The translations under genes and the position numbers were made by a program. The notes beneath the pieces are model-generated. The model was not told the DNA's origin. It did no database searches and worked only from the letters and a program-made list of their open reading frames with translations. From Gymnopus androsaceus JB14 (lineage: Eukaryota; Basidiomycota; Agaricomycetes; Agaricales; Omphalotaceae): 64,000 nt of DNA. Below, piece after piece: positions 21,506 through 33,795 of the stretch (position 1 is its first letter; every line of letters begins with the position of its first letter). Location: assembly GCA_009733575.1 (NCBI GenBank), contig ML769444.1, forward strand, positions 1 to 64,000, read 5' to 3'.

Positions 21506-22102
21506 TGAACGGGCCTCAATCGGTATCCGACTCCTACATCTTTGTTCCTTCGGTAAGACGGCACCCGACATGTACAGAGTTGGAGGGCCGTAGACTCGTG
21601 ATTTGTAAAGCCGCATTGGACTGTTTGGGTCGTACAAGTCAGTGTTCATGTTCTAGAAAGAGCCCAAATTAAGTTGAATTCCATGTACATCCTTCATCTT
21701 TAACCTCGTATGTGAACTGAGTTAAAGAATAAGAAACACACCTGTTCTTTCTCATCCACGCTCACAGACGCTCACAGCCTCAGTCTGCCTAAGTATGACT
21801 TCCCCAAGTTTCTTGCTGTGTAGGAATATTTATTCAAAAAAGGAAACGTGCACGAGTCGCACTTGAGGATGATTTTGTTCATATATCCTGTATTGGGTGG
21901 TAACGAAGAAGAGTTGGGTAGAGGGAAATTCATAGAGTTAGTAGTATCGAGTATTTGAGTATATCCGGTCATATCGATTTGATAGATGTAACGGTACCAC
22001 CAAGACAGAGCCGCGAAAAATCCAGCGAGAGAAAGATGGAGATAGTATGACTAGAAGTCTAAGCGCCCAGCAGTTTCCGGCCCAGACCTCCGCGAAACAT
22101 CT
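21506..22102. other. Intergenic, no gene supported
   Basis: 3' flank of the P450 and 5' flank of the J-protein gene. No feature recognised. Confidence 0.55.
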
Positions 22103-22815
22103 ATGTTCAAACGTTCATGCTGGAAAACAGCAAATCGGCTTGCAAGCTTAAATTACTCAACCAAGCCTGCATCTTTTCCTTTTCCCAGACAATCTAATCC
22201 AAGTCCTCACCAGATATTTCATTTACCGACAAATGCATCGCAGGAGGACATAAAGAACAGATGTGCGCATGAACACAATAGTGTACAGCTTCTCTCATTT
22301 ATTCTTTCCCTTCAGACTACGAGCTTGTACGGATATACCACCCAGATAAAGTAGGAGGCTCGATATCTTCCGAAGAAGCCCACGCTCGTTTTCAATCCAT
22401 CGGTCATGCCTACAATGTCCTACGTGGAAAGTCAGCTACAAAAGAGTCCAGTTCTTCGCCTCGGGACGGACGGCATGAAGCTACCACAGCGGCTAGACGC
22501 GCTGCTTATATACGACGACATCGAGAACTCTATGAGGGGGGTGCTGTAGATGACAGATGGAAAGACCGAATCATCTTTTTTGGTCTGTTAGGAGTGAGCA
22601 TGCTATTTTCATCCATTGGGCCACTAAAACCTTTTGATCAGGCTGCAATCTTGTTCGTAGCTCAGGCGGCTATGACTAGGCAAGTGGCTTTGGAAGAAGT
22701 CATGGACCGTACTCGAGTGTATCGCAATCACGTAGACGCGGAAATCAATAGCAGAAAACAAAAATTCAGAACTTCTGAAGATCCTCGCCTCTCTGAAGAG
22801 GAATCCAAGCGATAG
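22103..22815 (+). CDS. J-domain (DnaJ-like) protein, probably mitochondrial and membrane-bound
   Basis: A J-domain co-chaperone stimulates Hsp70 ATPase through its HPD motif. Exons 22103-22262 and 22316-22815 join as IKNRYYELVRIYHPDKVGG, keeping HPD, and the domain ends FQSIGHAYNVLRGK. The N-terminus (MFKRSCWKTANRLASLNYST) is basic, Ser-rich and lacks acidic residues, as expected for a mitochondrial presequence. A hydrophobic segment (RIIFFGLLGVSMLFSSIG) lies C-terminal to the J domain. About 219 aa, a class C J-protein without Zn or client-binding domains. The partner Hsp70 is not known. Confidence 0.82.
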
Positions 22816-22951
22816 AAACCTTATTATGAGCGACTACAAATCCACTAATATGTATATTATACCTATATCCAAGGGATTAGAGACTTGATAGACACAAATA
22901 CAACCAACATTCGAAGCGCCACCCAAGTAAGTTAGGTATGTCCATAATCAA

Positions 22952-24393
22952 CTAAAAGTATAAGCCCGTCCAGCCTTTTGACTTGACAATAATTTCATCC
23001 TTTCCATCCGTGTCTCCCACCCAATGTGTCCACGAGCCTCCGGCTGAGTATGGTTTGGCTCCTGTAGCAGTGAACGACGAGGAACCAAGGTTTATATTAC
23101 CGTCAAACTCGGCAGCCTTATAATGCAAATACACATCGGCGCGCATTGCAGAAGTGTGAAGGCTCTTGATAGGACGATGGGCGAATACTTTGTCATTTTC
23201 AAAGAACAGGTCTGTGCGACCTGCACCTGAGTAAGTCTGGAGAGTGACCTGTGAAGGATTTTCTGGGTCGGCGGGAGCGGTCGGATGAACATGAACGTTC
23301 ATGACACCGTCACCGCGCTGGGTAGCGATGCTAGTCCGATTCACAATCGAGGCTTGCCCTACGAGCCATCCTCGATAAACTTCCAAAGACAGACTTGTGG
23401 AGCGGAGGTTCTGGGATGACTCGAGAATATTCATTTGGCTCATGGCGTAAAGGGTAACATACGTTTCCTCCAGATCGAGGTGGGCCTCGGGATCGAATTT
23501 GACATGTGCAGGCAGCATGGGAAGCGACATGAAGTTTCTTCAACGCTCTGGGGATGTACATAACTACATCGTAGCGCACGCATGAAGACGAGTCGCGTGG
23601 ATAACGGGGTGTACCAATGACGAGACGGCTGGTCGAATCAGGGCCTGGCTTTAGTCCGGGATACGTCAAATCAATCTGGTCTACCATAGACATGTCGTTT
23701 GATCTGATGGTAAACTTGTACTGGACTTCATCAATATCGGCGGCTGCTTCAGTTACTGTAATAGTTCCAACAGCGCTGCCGCCAATGTCAATGGAATGAT
23801 CTTTCCTCTGGCCAATAGGAATGGAAAGGGTTGTTTCACCGCCATTGTAGAGATAGGAGGCATCATCCATGCATCCAAGTGATTCGCTGAAGACAGGCAT
23901 TCCCTCCAGCCCAGTAATTGCCGGCTGCAAATATGGGTTACTTTGGCAGATAGTAGATCAAGGGAGAATGACATACGCCGATGGCCCACATTATGAGCTT
24001 TCCTGCGGATATAATGAAGAAAATGGCGACAACAATTGCAATAGCTTTGCAGAACAGACCGCAGCTGAGAATATATGCGTGAGAGCCCGAGTTGTCGAAA
24101 TCGTACTACACTCACTTTAACCAACGCCGTTTTATCGTCCGCTTCATCGTCCGGGTATTAAGCAAGCCCTCCTCCTCTTCAAGGTCTTTGTCTTGATATC
24201 CGGAGGGAGTATGCACTGGCAGCGTCACTCTTCCTTCCTCGGTGGAAACTTTGTTATCTGGCGGCTGTTTAGCACAGAGCAGTACGATTCCTGAAGGTAA
24301 CTCACAGCCAGCAAGGTGCCCCTTCTTTAAAGCACCCATGGTTGCCCCAACCATCCCCGTGAATGAAAATCCGCTATTTGATTGAGGAGCCAT
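22952..24393 (-). CDS. Single-pass membrane protein of unknown function
   Basis: Minus-strand exons are 24393-24116, 24064-23977 and 23924-22952, about 445 aa once one frame break is bridged. The layout is a cytosolic N-terminus with acidic and basic clusters (DLEEEEGLLN, MKRTIKRRW), one membrane helix (AIAIVVAIFFIISAGKLIMW) and a large beta-rich region (YKFTIRSNDMSMVDQIDLTY, then GVMNVHVHPTAPADPENPSQ and KGWTGLYF). This resembles adhesin-like ectodomains of Agaricomycete membrane proteins of unknown role. The frame changes at about 23510 between LKKLHVASHAA and HVKFDPEAHLDLEETYV; skipping one base rejoins them. Confidence 0.68.
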
Positions 24394-24894
24394 TGTGAAA
24401 GGGGAAGAGTACCGGGTCTAAGGAGAAGGATGGGAAAGGATGGAGGGAATGTGAGAGCCTTACTTGAAGTAAGCGCGTCCTTGAGACAGGGAGATTTAGT
24501 GAAACCAAGGAGTATGATTTATATACTCCCTATTCAGGCACTCTCTCCAGGTCCGTATCGAGCAATGTACGACGATGATCGGGGTCCTGCGAAAAAACCC
24601 ACGTAGCTGGGTAGTTGTCCACTGTCTGAGAGTGAAATTGAAGTTCAGTCCGAATCAGGTAAGTCCATTAAGCCGCCCACACTGCATTCTAGACAGCTGT
24701 CGCGACCGCATCGGTTTCTACTTTTTATTGCTCATTAACTGCGGTTTTTTCAGACCTTTCGAGCATCCTTGGTGTAAAATTATGCATTTCATTGGTCGAG
24801 GAGAAGGGAAGGATTTGTGGTACATGTGAAAAACAAATCATTGACTATAACATACTTTCAACTCGATGACCGTGATTGGCTCCTAAATTGACTC
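24394..24894. other. Intergenic region
   Basis: Lies between two minus-strand genes: 5' flank of the 22952-24393 gene and 3' flank of bleomycin hydrolase. No gene recognised. Confidence 0.55.
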
Positions 24895-26831
24895 TCATGC
24901 CAATGTTCCCTAGAAATGCACATTTTGAGCCTCCAATAGCTTGCGCAGGAATAAGAAATTTACCATAGGATCCCATGGTGGCAGAATCTTCGCATTTCCG
25001 CCCTCATAGACGGCAACAAGGTCCTTCGGCGCAAGACTCTTTGGCACGACCACTTGATACACAAATCTAAATTTGACGTGGCCATCAGCATACGTTTATA
25101 CTTTATACGTGGCATACACAGCCACTAGTAGTAAACACTCATTAAACCAGTCATCGGTCATCACAAAATACCCCTTGTTCCCGGGTGTTTCGCCCCAAGA
25201 GTTCTCGACTTTGTACCTGATAGGTTTACCATTCGCGTCAAGATGGACACCGGAGATTACCTGAGATACAATGAAAGGATTTCAGTCTGACAGTAGACTG
25301 TGCGGGTAGCCAGAAATATACCATTGCATGAGTCATGGCCGACTCGTTGATCTCAAGACGCTGAGCCTTTGTGAGGCCGAGAGTAATTGAAAATGTTTGC
25401 TCAAACTCGTAAAGCGTAGTGTCCATGAGCCCAAGGTTCCTTTCGGATGATTTGCCGACATCACATCCAAAGAAAACGGGAACGCCAGCTTTGACCATCT
25501 GAGATATTGTTAGTCATGATCAGTTAAGTACCATGAGCTATATATCTCACCTTTACGACTGCAGCCTTCATGTTCTCAATTTCCGTGTTAACATCTACGC
25601 AAAATACATGGTCAGCGCCTTTCGTTCGAACAAAAAGACAACTTACAAAGTATCGGTCGACCTCCCCAGATGTTGCCCAACTTATCGATGGTGATCAATT
25701 GAGAGTATTCATTTCGGGGGTCATTGATAAGAGAGAACGAGTCTTTTGCCTACAGATCCTGTCAATTTTGGAATGTTAGTGTTGGATAAGCACTTACAGG
25801 ATAAGGCTTTGCTGCAAAAGTCTTGTAGTAGTCGAGGGGCGTTCCTTCCCAGCTTCCGAACTTGCCGTTTTCATCGTAATAGTCCCATGTAAACGATGCA
25901 TTCGGCAAAGGAGGAACACCTAAGCTTGCAGTCATTATTGTGTAGATTTCCTTCATAAGTTTCTCTTTCTCCGCTCGAACAGCTGATACAGCAGCCTGAG
26001 CAGAGACTCCAGCGGCCTTGAGGTCCACAGTCATCTTCCTGAGAATGAGTGCGTTTTCCCTTAACTTTGTCTTCAACAAAGTGTTTAGTGGGGACGAAGA
26101 AGAAGATGAGAAGGATTCTGGGTACACAGTTTGGGGGACAATGCCGTAGGTTTCAATGAGATTGACTGCCATATCCCATTGGCCTCCGTCAGAGATCTGT
26201 GGATAAATGCTCTATCAATCCAAGAAACCTGCCGCTAGCTGTCGAATGCCTTACCAGGTCACCAGAAAGGTGGTTCACTACTCTGTCATCAACAGGAAGT
26301 TCCGCGTTCTCAATCATCAGCTCAAGATAATAGTTGGATTTGTTGAGCTTGTCCCAGAAGAACAAGTAAGACTATTTGGAACATTAAGATGATATTATGA
26401 ACAGAAAACAATTGACTAATCACCTGAGATAGCTGGAATTCCTTGAGCTTGAGTTTCTTCATGATATCGTATCGAAGTACGTTGGTTGTGGCGAACAGCC
26501 AGCAACGACCACTGCTCTTCTGGTTAGTAATGGGACCACTCTTAAAGTCGATCTCATGGTTGAAGATATGAGTGGTCGCGACCGTGGCTTTCCTCGAGAC
26601 GAGTGCATCGCGGATGTCGGAATGAGAAAGGACTGTACGAGCCAGTTGTGCCTTTGGGTCATGGGAAATGTCTGATTCCCATGAGGATACGTTCTGCAAC
26701 GACAGAGAGCCGTTCAATGAAGCGGGAGCCGACAGAGATAAGGTGGAGAAAGCGGAGGTTGCCTCTTGAAGAGTCTGTTTCTCGTTCTCTGCATGCTGAG
26801 GAGCAACTGGCTTTGACTGAGAAGAACCCAT
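24895..26831 (-). CDS. BLH1: Bleomycin hydrolase (C1B cysteine aminopeptidase)
   Basis: A papain-fold aminopeptidase that forms hexameric barrels and inactivates bleomycin and homocysteine thiolactone. The start at 26831 gives MGSSQSKP, a good N-myristoylation signal. Catalytic residues are visible: Cys110 in NQKSSGRCWLFA, His in ESAMTHAMVISGVH and Asn in VENSWGETPGNKGYF. The gene has many short introns (for example 26372-26423). The last exon encodes only GTLA, giving the family-typical end WDPMGTLA. No frame break was found. Confidence 0.95.
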
Positions 26832-27330
26832 GGGTGAGATGGTAGTAGGAGGAGAGACGCAGGAACGCACGAAAGTATCCGTTGTTCGCTTGCCTTATCG
26901 TAGCGGTATGTATAGATTTGGTATACTTAGACGCACAAGCTTGAGAAGTCGTTATCGCAAATAGGTTATAAATTAGTGTTGATTACTTCAACATTGCGCC
27001 ATACTCGTACCAATGAGCTGTATAACCTTAAGGGCTTAGAGCGCGTTAGTTTGGAAGAGATTTCGGAGAACAGGTTCAGTCCGGCAGGCAAAGCTTATCG
27101 ACGGGTTTCAACATCAGCTCATGTGGACCATCTTTCTGCTATTCTACCGCCGAGTACCTGGATAGATTTTTGGTCGTGTCCCAACTTTTCCTTAATATTC
27201 TCACCTCTCATGAAGAAAATGGTCTGCCCTTCGACATCGCTTACTATTCAAATATCCACGTACTTGCTTTTGCCCACTTGTACTTGAATGCAGGCTCAAA
27301 AACTATAGGTGGAAGGACGCGAAAGATATA
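26832..27330. other. Intergenic region upstream of bleomycin hydrolase
   Basis: Contains a 104-codon plus-strand frame (26976-27287) without recognisable domain or start context; not called. Confidence 0.5.
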
Positions 27331-27655
27331 CTAGGTATCAAATGCAGAAATGTCGCCAACGACGTCTGTTTCGCATGTCATTTTCTGTGCATTTGGATAA
27401 TTTGCCGTCGACCTTGCTCTCAACTGTTCGTAAGTAGGCCTCTTCGGTGATTTCAGCACTTCAAGACTTACTACGTATGCTATCTGTATCAGTGGGCTTA
27501 ACCTGGACCAATAAAGGCTTTTGACGCGTTCATCCTTAATGAAGCAGGCGCTTGGTTGCCTCACCAAAAATGCAATATACCTTCAATGGAGATTGATTCT
27601 TGACTTTCTCGTCGAAGTTCATCCCAGATTTCCGGTCGTAGTCTAGCAAGAGGGC
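27331..27655 (-). CDS. C-terminal exons of an unrecognised gene
   Basis: Two minus-strand exons, 27655-27581 (ALLLDYDRKSGMNFDEKVKN then QSPLK) and 27534-27331 (DERVKSLYWSRLSPLIQIAY, then SPKRPTYEQLRARSTA and a stop), join in phase 0 across a 46-nt GT..AG intron. Amino-acid composition looks like real protein. I could not extend the gene upstream with confidence; candidate coding bits lie at 27700-28190, including a hydrophobic MHVYMIILIISLLLLGLRF start at 28189. Family unknown. It may be a complete small gene or a remnant. Confidence 0.35.
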
Positions 27656-28194
27656 CTGTTTTCTGGATAGTGCACTGTTCAATGTCTTCGACAGACCAGC
27701 AACTGAGGTTTAGCCACAGCGCACGATATCAAGAAGGGCTTCTCGCGCTGCATATCCACCTTGCCCTAGCGTTTACATATCGCTCTAGGATCGATTATCA
27801 TTCGCTCGTATTCAATTGTATTTCGTTCTTGTTGATGAAGTCCTTTGCAGATGGTTTTTCCATCCCGTTCTTCTCCTAGTCCCATTCTCTGGATGTAACA
27901 GCATCACTGTATGATGGTTCTCGTCCTACATGGTGGTTACTCTCTCCCTTCCAAAGATTGAGAAGCCCTGGAACCAAGACCTAGCTCTAGGTCGTAGGTT
28001 GTCGAGAGCATTCAACAAGCCCAAGATGCACAGTGGACGAAGGAGGACCCTTCTGAAAATGAAAAGAGGGATTAAGGATAGTTGCTGTTTCATATCTCTA
28101 CATAGAGTCCGTGATGTTCGCAACGTTAACCAGAAGCGCAGTCCGAGCAGCAGTAAACTAATTATGAGGATAATCATATATACGTGCATTCAAA
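27656..28194. other. Unresolved region, possible 5' part of the preceding minus-strand gene
   Basis: Fragments with protein-like composition exist on the minus strand, but no phase-consistent exon chain could be built. Confidence 0.35.
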
Positions 28195-29244
28195 TCATTC
28201 AAATGGGTTCGTTCGTCCGCCCTGGGAAGAAAGATTAGCAGTAGTTTAGGATGAGGTTCAACTCGAGAGCATACCTGATTATCAACGTCACGATCTTCTC
28301 CACAACCACATAACCACTCATGCCACCATCGCACCTCTCTCTCAGGTTCCTCTTGGTGCCGAGGTGCGCCACCAATGGAAGGAGAAGGGACTGCGCCGGG
28401 GGGAACGTCAACAGGCGGCGGGGGAGTTTTCGGAGGAGGGAGATCTAGTGGTTTAGGCGGAGGATGATTTCGAGAAAAGGATAATGATTTGGCAAGTAAG
28501 GTTGGACGTTCTGGGGTGGGAGCAACAACAGAAAGGCCTGGTTCATTCGACAGAGGCTCGGACGGACTCATTACAGCTGTGGCCTGCTGTGAGTCTGCAA
28601 AAGGTGAGACAGGATTGGCGAAAGGGTCCTCTGTCTCGTCCGCATTTGGACGCAGGGGAGAAGCCAACGGAGAGTGTGAAGGGGAAGGGCCCGGTGTTGT
28701 TACAAAATTGTCCATAGGTAGATGCTCAATGGAATCTTCAGAACCAAGAGCTGCATGTTTCCCCAAGTCTCGCTGCCGATGACTTGACGTTTGCCATAAT
28801 GAACCCCAACCTGCGTCTGAAGGGGATGTCTGGGATGGCTTAATAGATTCTCGTGCAGCTTTTCGTTTCTGCATTTCATTGGCCTGCCAGCGCCTTAGAT
28901 TCTGTGCAGAAATTCTATTGAGTATTTTTGTCAATGTGAAAAGTAACTCGTACCTCTTCAATTCGTCGAGTCTCCGCATCTTGGTCAGTAGTTGGCGGGT
29001 AAACACCAGAATCCGGGACTTCAAATTCTGCTTCATCGGACATTTCTCCGTCCAATGAATATCCATTCTCCTGCTGTGTCTGCCTCTGTTTCCCTTTACT
29101 TGACGACGCTCTCGGTGCATGCTCGTCGCCATCTTCCCAAATTCTTCGAGCACCAAGGTCCTCGTCGTCTGATGGAGAAGAAGCAGGAGGATTATCATCT
29201 GGTGTAATAGTATCCATTGAGGATTGGGAAGATATAGAGGTCAT
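28195..29244 (-). CDS. Pro/Ser-rich protein ending in GRTNPFE, unknown function
   Basis: Three exons on the minus strand: 29244-28954, 28901-28275 and 28221-28195, all in phase, about 314 aa. The N-terminus is acidic (SSPSDDEDLGARRIWEDGDE). A helical basic stretch follows (RIEENLRRWQANEMQKRKAA), then Pro-rich segments (PPPKPLDLPPPKTPPPPVDV). The end WWHEWLCGCGEDRDVDNQ joins GGRTNPFE through the last intron. The short final exon looks like a conserved C-terminal tag seen in related basidiomycete proteins. NPF motifs bind EH domains in endocytosis, so an endocytic role is possible but unproven. Confidence 0.75.
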
Positions 29245-29405
29245 CGCAAGGTCAGTCTCGCCACTGAGCGACGGTAGTAGTACAACTCAAGAGAACATCT
29301 GACAGTTCCGTGGTGTGTCGTCATTCTTAGTAATCAGGCAAATATTTTCTACAAGTCCAAAAATTGTCCAAAATTGTCCAAGAATTACAAATAGATTAGT
29401 ATGAG

Positions 29406-30816
29406 CTAAAATCGTCCGTCGTATCGTTGAGACTGAACTGGTTGGTGCATTATGTCCTCAATCTCGTCCAAATTTCCGTCTTCCGCAACGTAGTTCCGTA
29501 GTCCTGACATCCTAGTAGGTGTCGCCGATTGCATAATAGGAACATGAGAATCGTCCGAGTAGTTACCACCATACATCGTGCTGCGAGCACTATTTCCAGC
29601 GGGCAGGGATAGAATTGACGTCCGGGCTGTCTCCCGCATCTGAGATAGATTTTGATGGAAAGAGTTCTGCGAGGATGTTTTGTGAGGTTTGATTGAATCG
29701 AAAGAATTCCGAAAACTTGCCTGTTCGCGCCAGTACTGCAATCGTTTTTCTCGTTCTGCATCGCGTTGTTTACGATGCAAGCAGAAGAGTCCGATGAGTG
29801 TACCGAATATGCCTACGTAAAGTCAAGCTTTTAAGAACCGAAATCAAAAGCTTGGCTACTAACCTCCAAATATCCCTATGGACACGACAGCGTACACCCA
29901 AGTACCGAGATGTTTATCCAAGGCCTGGTCGGGTCCACAAACCCCTGACGCCATGCAATTCCACGTCGAGCATCTATGGTTTCAGCACGTAAACACGGGA
30001 AATAAAAAAGGAGGCTGGAAGGAAACAAACTCTTTATCAGCGTCGCAAGAGTCACCCAAGCGTTTCTCTTGTAAACATTGAAGCGATTGTGAGTCACAGT
30101 AGAGGCCAACCTGACAATTGCCACTGAGGGGTTTAATGAGTATTTGGACGAGTTGCGAGAATCGGTAACGTACCGCGACACAACGTCAATAAACTCGCCA
30201 CCATTAGGTGTGTAACCAATGAATGCCGTGTTTTGGACTATGCAAGGCTGATTCTCCGTTACATTTGTCCACCTGGAAGACGATTATAAGGCGGATACGA
30301 GCAAACAAGGCTGTGGATACCGACATGCAAACGTTGTTGAGGCAAATAGACCCATTAACGTTTAGACCACGATGAGTGGTGTCCCGTAGCTCCATATAGT
30401 TTGGTGGGCCTTGACATTGGTCTGCAGAATGGAACTGAGAATCAGATTATGGTCGCCAAAGTGAAGAAATTGCAGCCCTCACCGTCTCTATTCATTTGAC
30501 AAGCACTTCCGACCGGCATAACATCTTGACAAGCGTCCATTTCGTCTGGACAAAATTGACCAATAGAGCATTTTGGAGGAAAGGTACTTGTATTCTGATA
30601 TCCGAATGGAAAATCGTCCTTTCTGCAGCCTCGATGCGCACAAGTACTGTTCGACGCGCAATAGGTTACTGAATTGCAGTCAGTGTAGAATTGGTACGTT
30701 CCGACTTGAAGGCGATTATCGGCAAGTTTGCAGGAATCTCCAAAGTTAGCGCTTCCTGCGGAGACTACAGAGAGCCATGAGAGGGAAATGATTGTAATTG
30801 GTAGGAGTTCGAGCAT
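29406..30816 (-). CDS. Cys-rich type I membrane protein of unknown function
   Basis: Starts at 30816 with a signal peptide (MLELLPITIISLSWLSVVSA). The ectodomain is divided among several short exons and is rich in Cys: FYTDCNSVTYCASNSTC, GQFCPDEMDACQDV, GLYCDSQSLQC, then CMASGVCG. It resembles EGF-like or dickkopf-like modules. A membrane helix follows (VYAVVSIGIFGGIFGTLIGLF), then a basic cytosolic tail with coiled character (RKQRDAEREKRLQYWREQ), ending QSQRYDGRF. It lies upstream of, and in the same direction as, the 28195-29244 gene, 161 bp away. No family name recognised. Confidence 0.75.
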
Positions 30817-31118
30817 TCCTGGAGGAACAAGTGGTGGTGGTACTGGTTGAAGGATGATTTAGCGTTTTACGTCAACCTCGATCGGCTCGTCGCGTACTAT
30901 GTAATCGCAGGGCCTTGTTCGGGATTCATCTAGTATGTATTCGTAGAAAAGAGATTTAGAAAGGCAATATACAGATATTTGATACAAATAATTCTATGTA
31001 GCATGCAATACGATTAGGAGTAAGGAATGTAAAGTGTCCAATGACTGTTGCGTAAGATGCTATGTATGCGCGAAACATTGAAGCAAAGCATATACTAATA
31101 AATCATGCAAATCGCAGA
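30817..31118. other. Intergenic region between minus-strand genes
   Basis: AT-rich flank, no gene recognised. Confidence 0.55.
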
Positions 31119-33447
31119 TCAATTGCTCGAGTGCTCTTCGGACGTTCTAGGTAACGTGCTATCAAACGGAGGAGAGTGATCTAGGGCCGACGAATCTGTC
31201 GGTGTATGTAGAGGGGTAAAAGACCAGCGACGAGGTAGCACAGAGCCAAATGTTGTTGACTCTGAATCTCGCTGGCGAGTGCTAGAATAGTCTATCGTTG
31301 CTGTAGGTGTTGACGGAGAATACGGCTGATTGATCTCGGGGTCGAGAGGTACATTCCTTTCCGGAGTAGGATTTCTCGGTCGTCCAAACAAATCGCTGTA
31401 AGAGGAATCGTCTGACGGTGAAGTCGCGGTCTTCTCTTCGAACATGGTGTTGGAGGACATTTGGGTAGAAGAGCGTCGAGAGTATCATCACGGCGCTTCC
31501 ATAACCGCTGAATGCCAGAGTGGAGCACCAGGTTAAAGATCACGATGAGGATGGTCACCGAGTAGATGACAGCAATGACCAGGCCTATGGCAAAACGCGG
31601 AATGGGCTTAACGCCGATACTCGTGACAAACGCGATCATTAACCCTGTGCAAACGACGCGAACGATACCCAGGAAGGATGAAAAGACATCAGCGCCACGG
31701 GTTTTGTGAGGGCGCAGCACAAGTACACCGCCAACTAGAGCAATCTCGAGAAGGAGTACGAGAATAGCTTGTGCCATTCCACTCGATTGCGCGAACGATA
31801 TGAAGATTGCTTTGAGGAATACGCCGACAAGCACCAGGAAGGAAAGAATAATATCGCGTTGGACGGTATTGCGCGTAGAGGGGGCCGTAAGAGCCAAGGA
31901 GTACGGGATCAGTGTGCAACACTGAGGGTTCAGATCGTCGGACAGAACGAATGACAACAAAGCATGGGTAAATGATGGCTCCCATGATAGCCAGGAAGGA
32001 AAACACGGAGAAGAGAGTCGAAAGCCAAGAGTCTTTGAGCGTCCACTGGAAAAACGCAAAAATAATAATGGGCGTAGACATTATCAGGCACTAAAAGGAA
32101 ATGTTAGGGAAAAAAAACTCGAGCGAAGAAGTTTCAAGACTTGCCAGGCGAAGGGTCCAAGAACGAATCCAGGAGGGATATGTATGTCTAAGCTGTAAGC
32201 GTTGATCTTCGCGGCCAAGACGATATCGTTCCATGGCAAAAATCGATGCCCATGCCACACCAAAGACGAACAACGCAATAGCAATCAGCATGAGCGTGCA
32301 CAGGAACACGGTCATAAAGGAGTTTGCGGCCGAAATGTTCATCGAGGACACAAAGATGGAAAGGCCTTCTGACAGGACATTGCCTGATTCAGGAGTGACT
32401 ACCACCACATCGCGCTGCTGCAAGGTGGTAGAGTTCAAACTCCTCGAGGCTATGCTGTATAGACTGGAGAGCCCTCCTGAACTCGATGAATCAAGTTGTG
32501 AATTGAAAGGACTAAGTTGACGGTCCACAAAAGCTACTGCAGAGCCGGTGGTGGAGTTGGCAAGGCCACCACCGGTCAGAGCTCGCATATTATTAATAGC
32601 CCCTTGCAGGCGATCTCCACCGGAAGAAAACAGCGACAATGCCCATGCAAAGTTGAGTGCATACGACCTGTAAACCACGGGGTAGTCGAGGTTGAGCATG
32701 GCCGAAGTGGCGATGCTCTGGAATAGTGCTATCATGTCGAGGAAACGGTATGGAAGTATGGCAGTCGGGGAAAGGGACTGCCACATTGACACGAGGAGAG
32801 TGAAAATCGTGATACCTCCGAGAGTCCACTCGACGGATTTTTGATGTGTGGACAGACCGTTGGACAAGGTGGCTTGGACACAGGCTTTGACGTCGCCCGT
32901 GCCAACCTCAACTAGAGTAAGCTGCGCGTAGCCTTCGAGATCGGGAACTTTGAAAGCAATACCAGGGATTTTTACTTTGCTGCTGAAGGCGTCTGGAAGG
33001 GAGATTGAGTCTGAACCAGTAAAGTTGTACTCTGGTAAGGGGCAGAGAGCTCCGCCAAGGATTCCGCAGAGATCAATTGTAATGTTCACTGGGACAAGTC
33101 CAAAGACATTCACGAGCAAACTCGCTGTGACATTGACATTTGCTTCCTGGAAAGACATTAGTTGTGTGTAGAGAAAACATATCACATCACGTACGACGCT
33201 TTCGGCAGATATATTAAAGGATACGGATTGGTTTGCGGCGAAATATTCGAGATCGAACTGTTGAATTAACAGAGTTTCTGGTGGAGCGCAATATGTTACA
33301 GAGGAGGTAACTGCAAGAGTGGTCAGTAAAGCGAGAAGAAGAGAAGAAAGGATATTCACATAGAGAGCCTTCTATTGCATGAGAGAATATAGCTAGAGAG
33401 AAGATCGTGAAAGCAATTGCTCGCAGCCTGGCGAGGATAGAAGACAT
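31119..33447 (-). CDS. TRP-like transmembrane channel (ML-like plus TRP domains, Flc/Pkd2 type)
   Basis: Fungal TRP/Flc proteins act in calcium signalling, wall integrity or FAD transport. Exon 1 (33447-33360) encodes the signal peptide (AIAFTIFSLAIFSHAIEG). Introns 33311-33359 and 33147-33194 precede the ML-like lumenal domain (VTYCAPPETLLIQQFDLEYF, CGILGGALCPLPEYNF). The TRP region has many helices: FFQWTLKDSWLSTLFSVFSF, LLGSYGPLYAQYRPTRYY and GVFLKAIFISFAQSSGMAQ, then RVVCTGLMIAFVTSIGVKPI. The C-terminal tail is Ser/Pro-rich. The frame shifts by +1 near 31838. Exon joins near 32100 and 31450 are ambiguous and need cDNA. Confidence 0.85.
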
Positions 33448-33795
33448 GATGACCGTAATAGAGAGAGACAAGGAGCGTGTGTCCTGAGGGGAGGAGAATA
33501 TTAGTGAAATTAAAAGCATTGTACAAGCGTGCTATTGTTCTGCTTACGGAAAGCTGCTATTGTTCTCGGTCAAAAGTGTCTTTGTCCTGGCCAGAATTCT
33601 ATACAATAAGAACAATGAGGTCTATGTTGGGAGCGGGATCTAAGCCTTATAGTGAACGGAGGACTCCACTGACAGGAAGGAGCGCGAAATATCTGACGCT
33701 GACCGATCCGCTGCGGACAGGTAAAATATCGAATTTGGATGATGTAAGCGCCCGAGCTTTTACAACCGTACACCCGAATTTTACCGACCACCAGA
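33448..33795. other. Divergent promoter region (TRP-like gene and OSCP)
   Basis: 348 bp between opposite start codons; must hold both promoters. No specific motif assigned. Confidence 0.5.

Noticed and set aside
24265..24310. 41-nt GTGAGT..AACAG segment in the first exon of the 22952-24393 gene
   Set aside because: Splicing it leads to an immediate stop, while reading through keeps phase with the next exon and gives basic residues before the membrane helix.
32180..32210. 29-nt GT..AG segment in the TRP-like gene
   Set aside because: Too short for an intron in this genome, and removing it does not improve the conserved reading.
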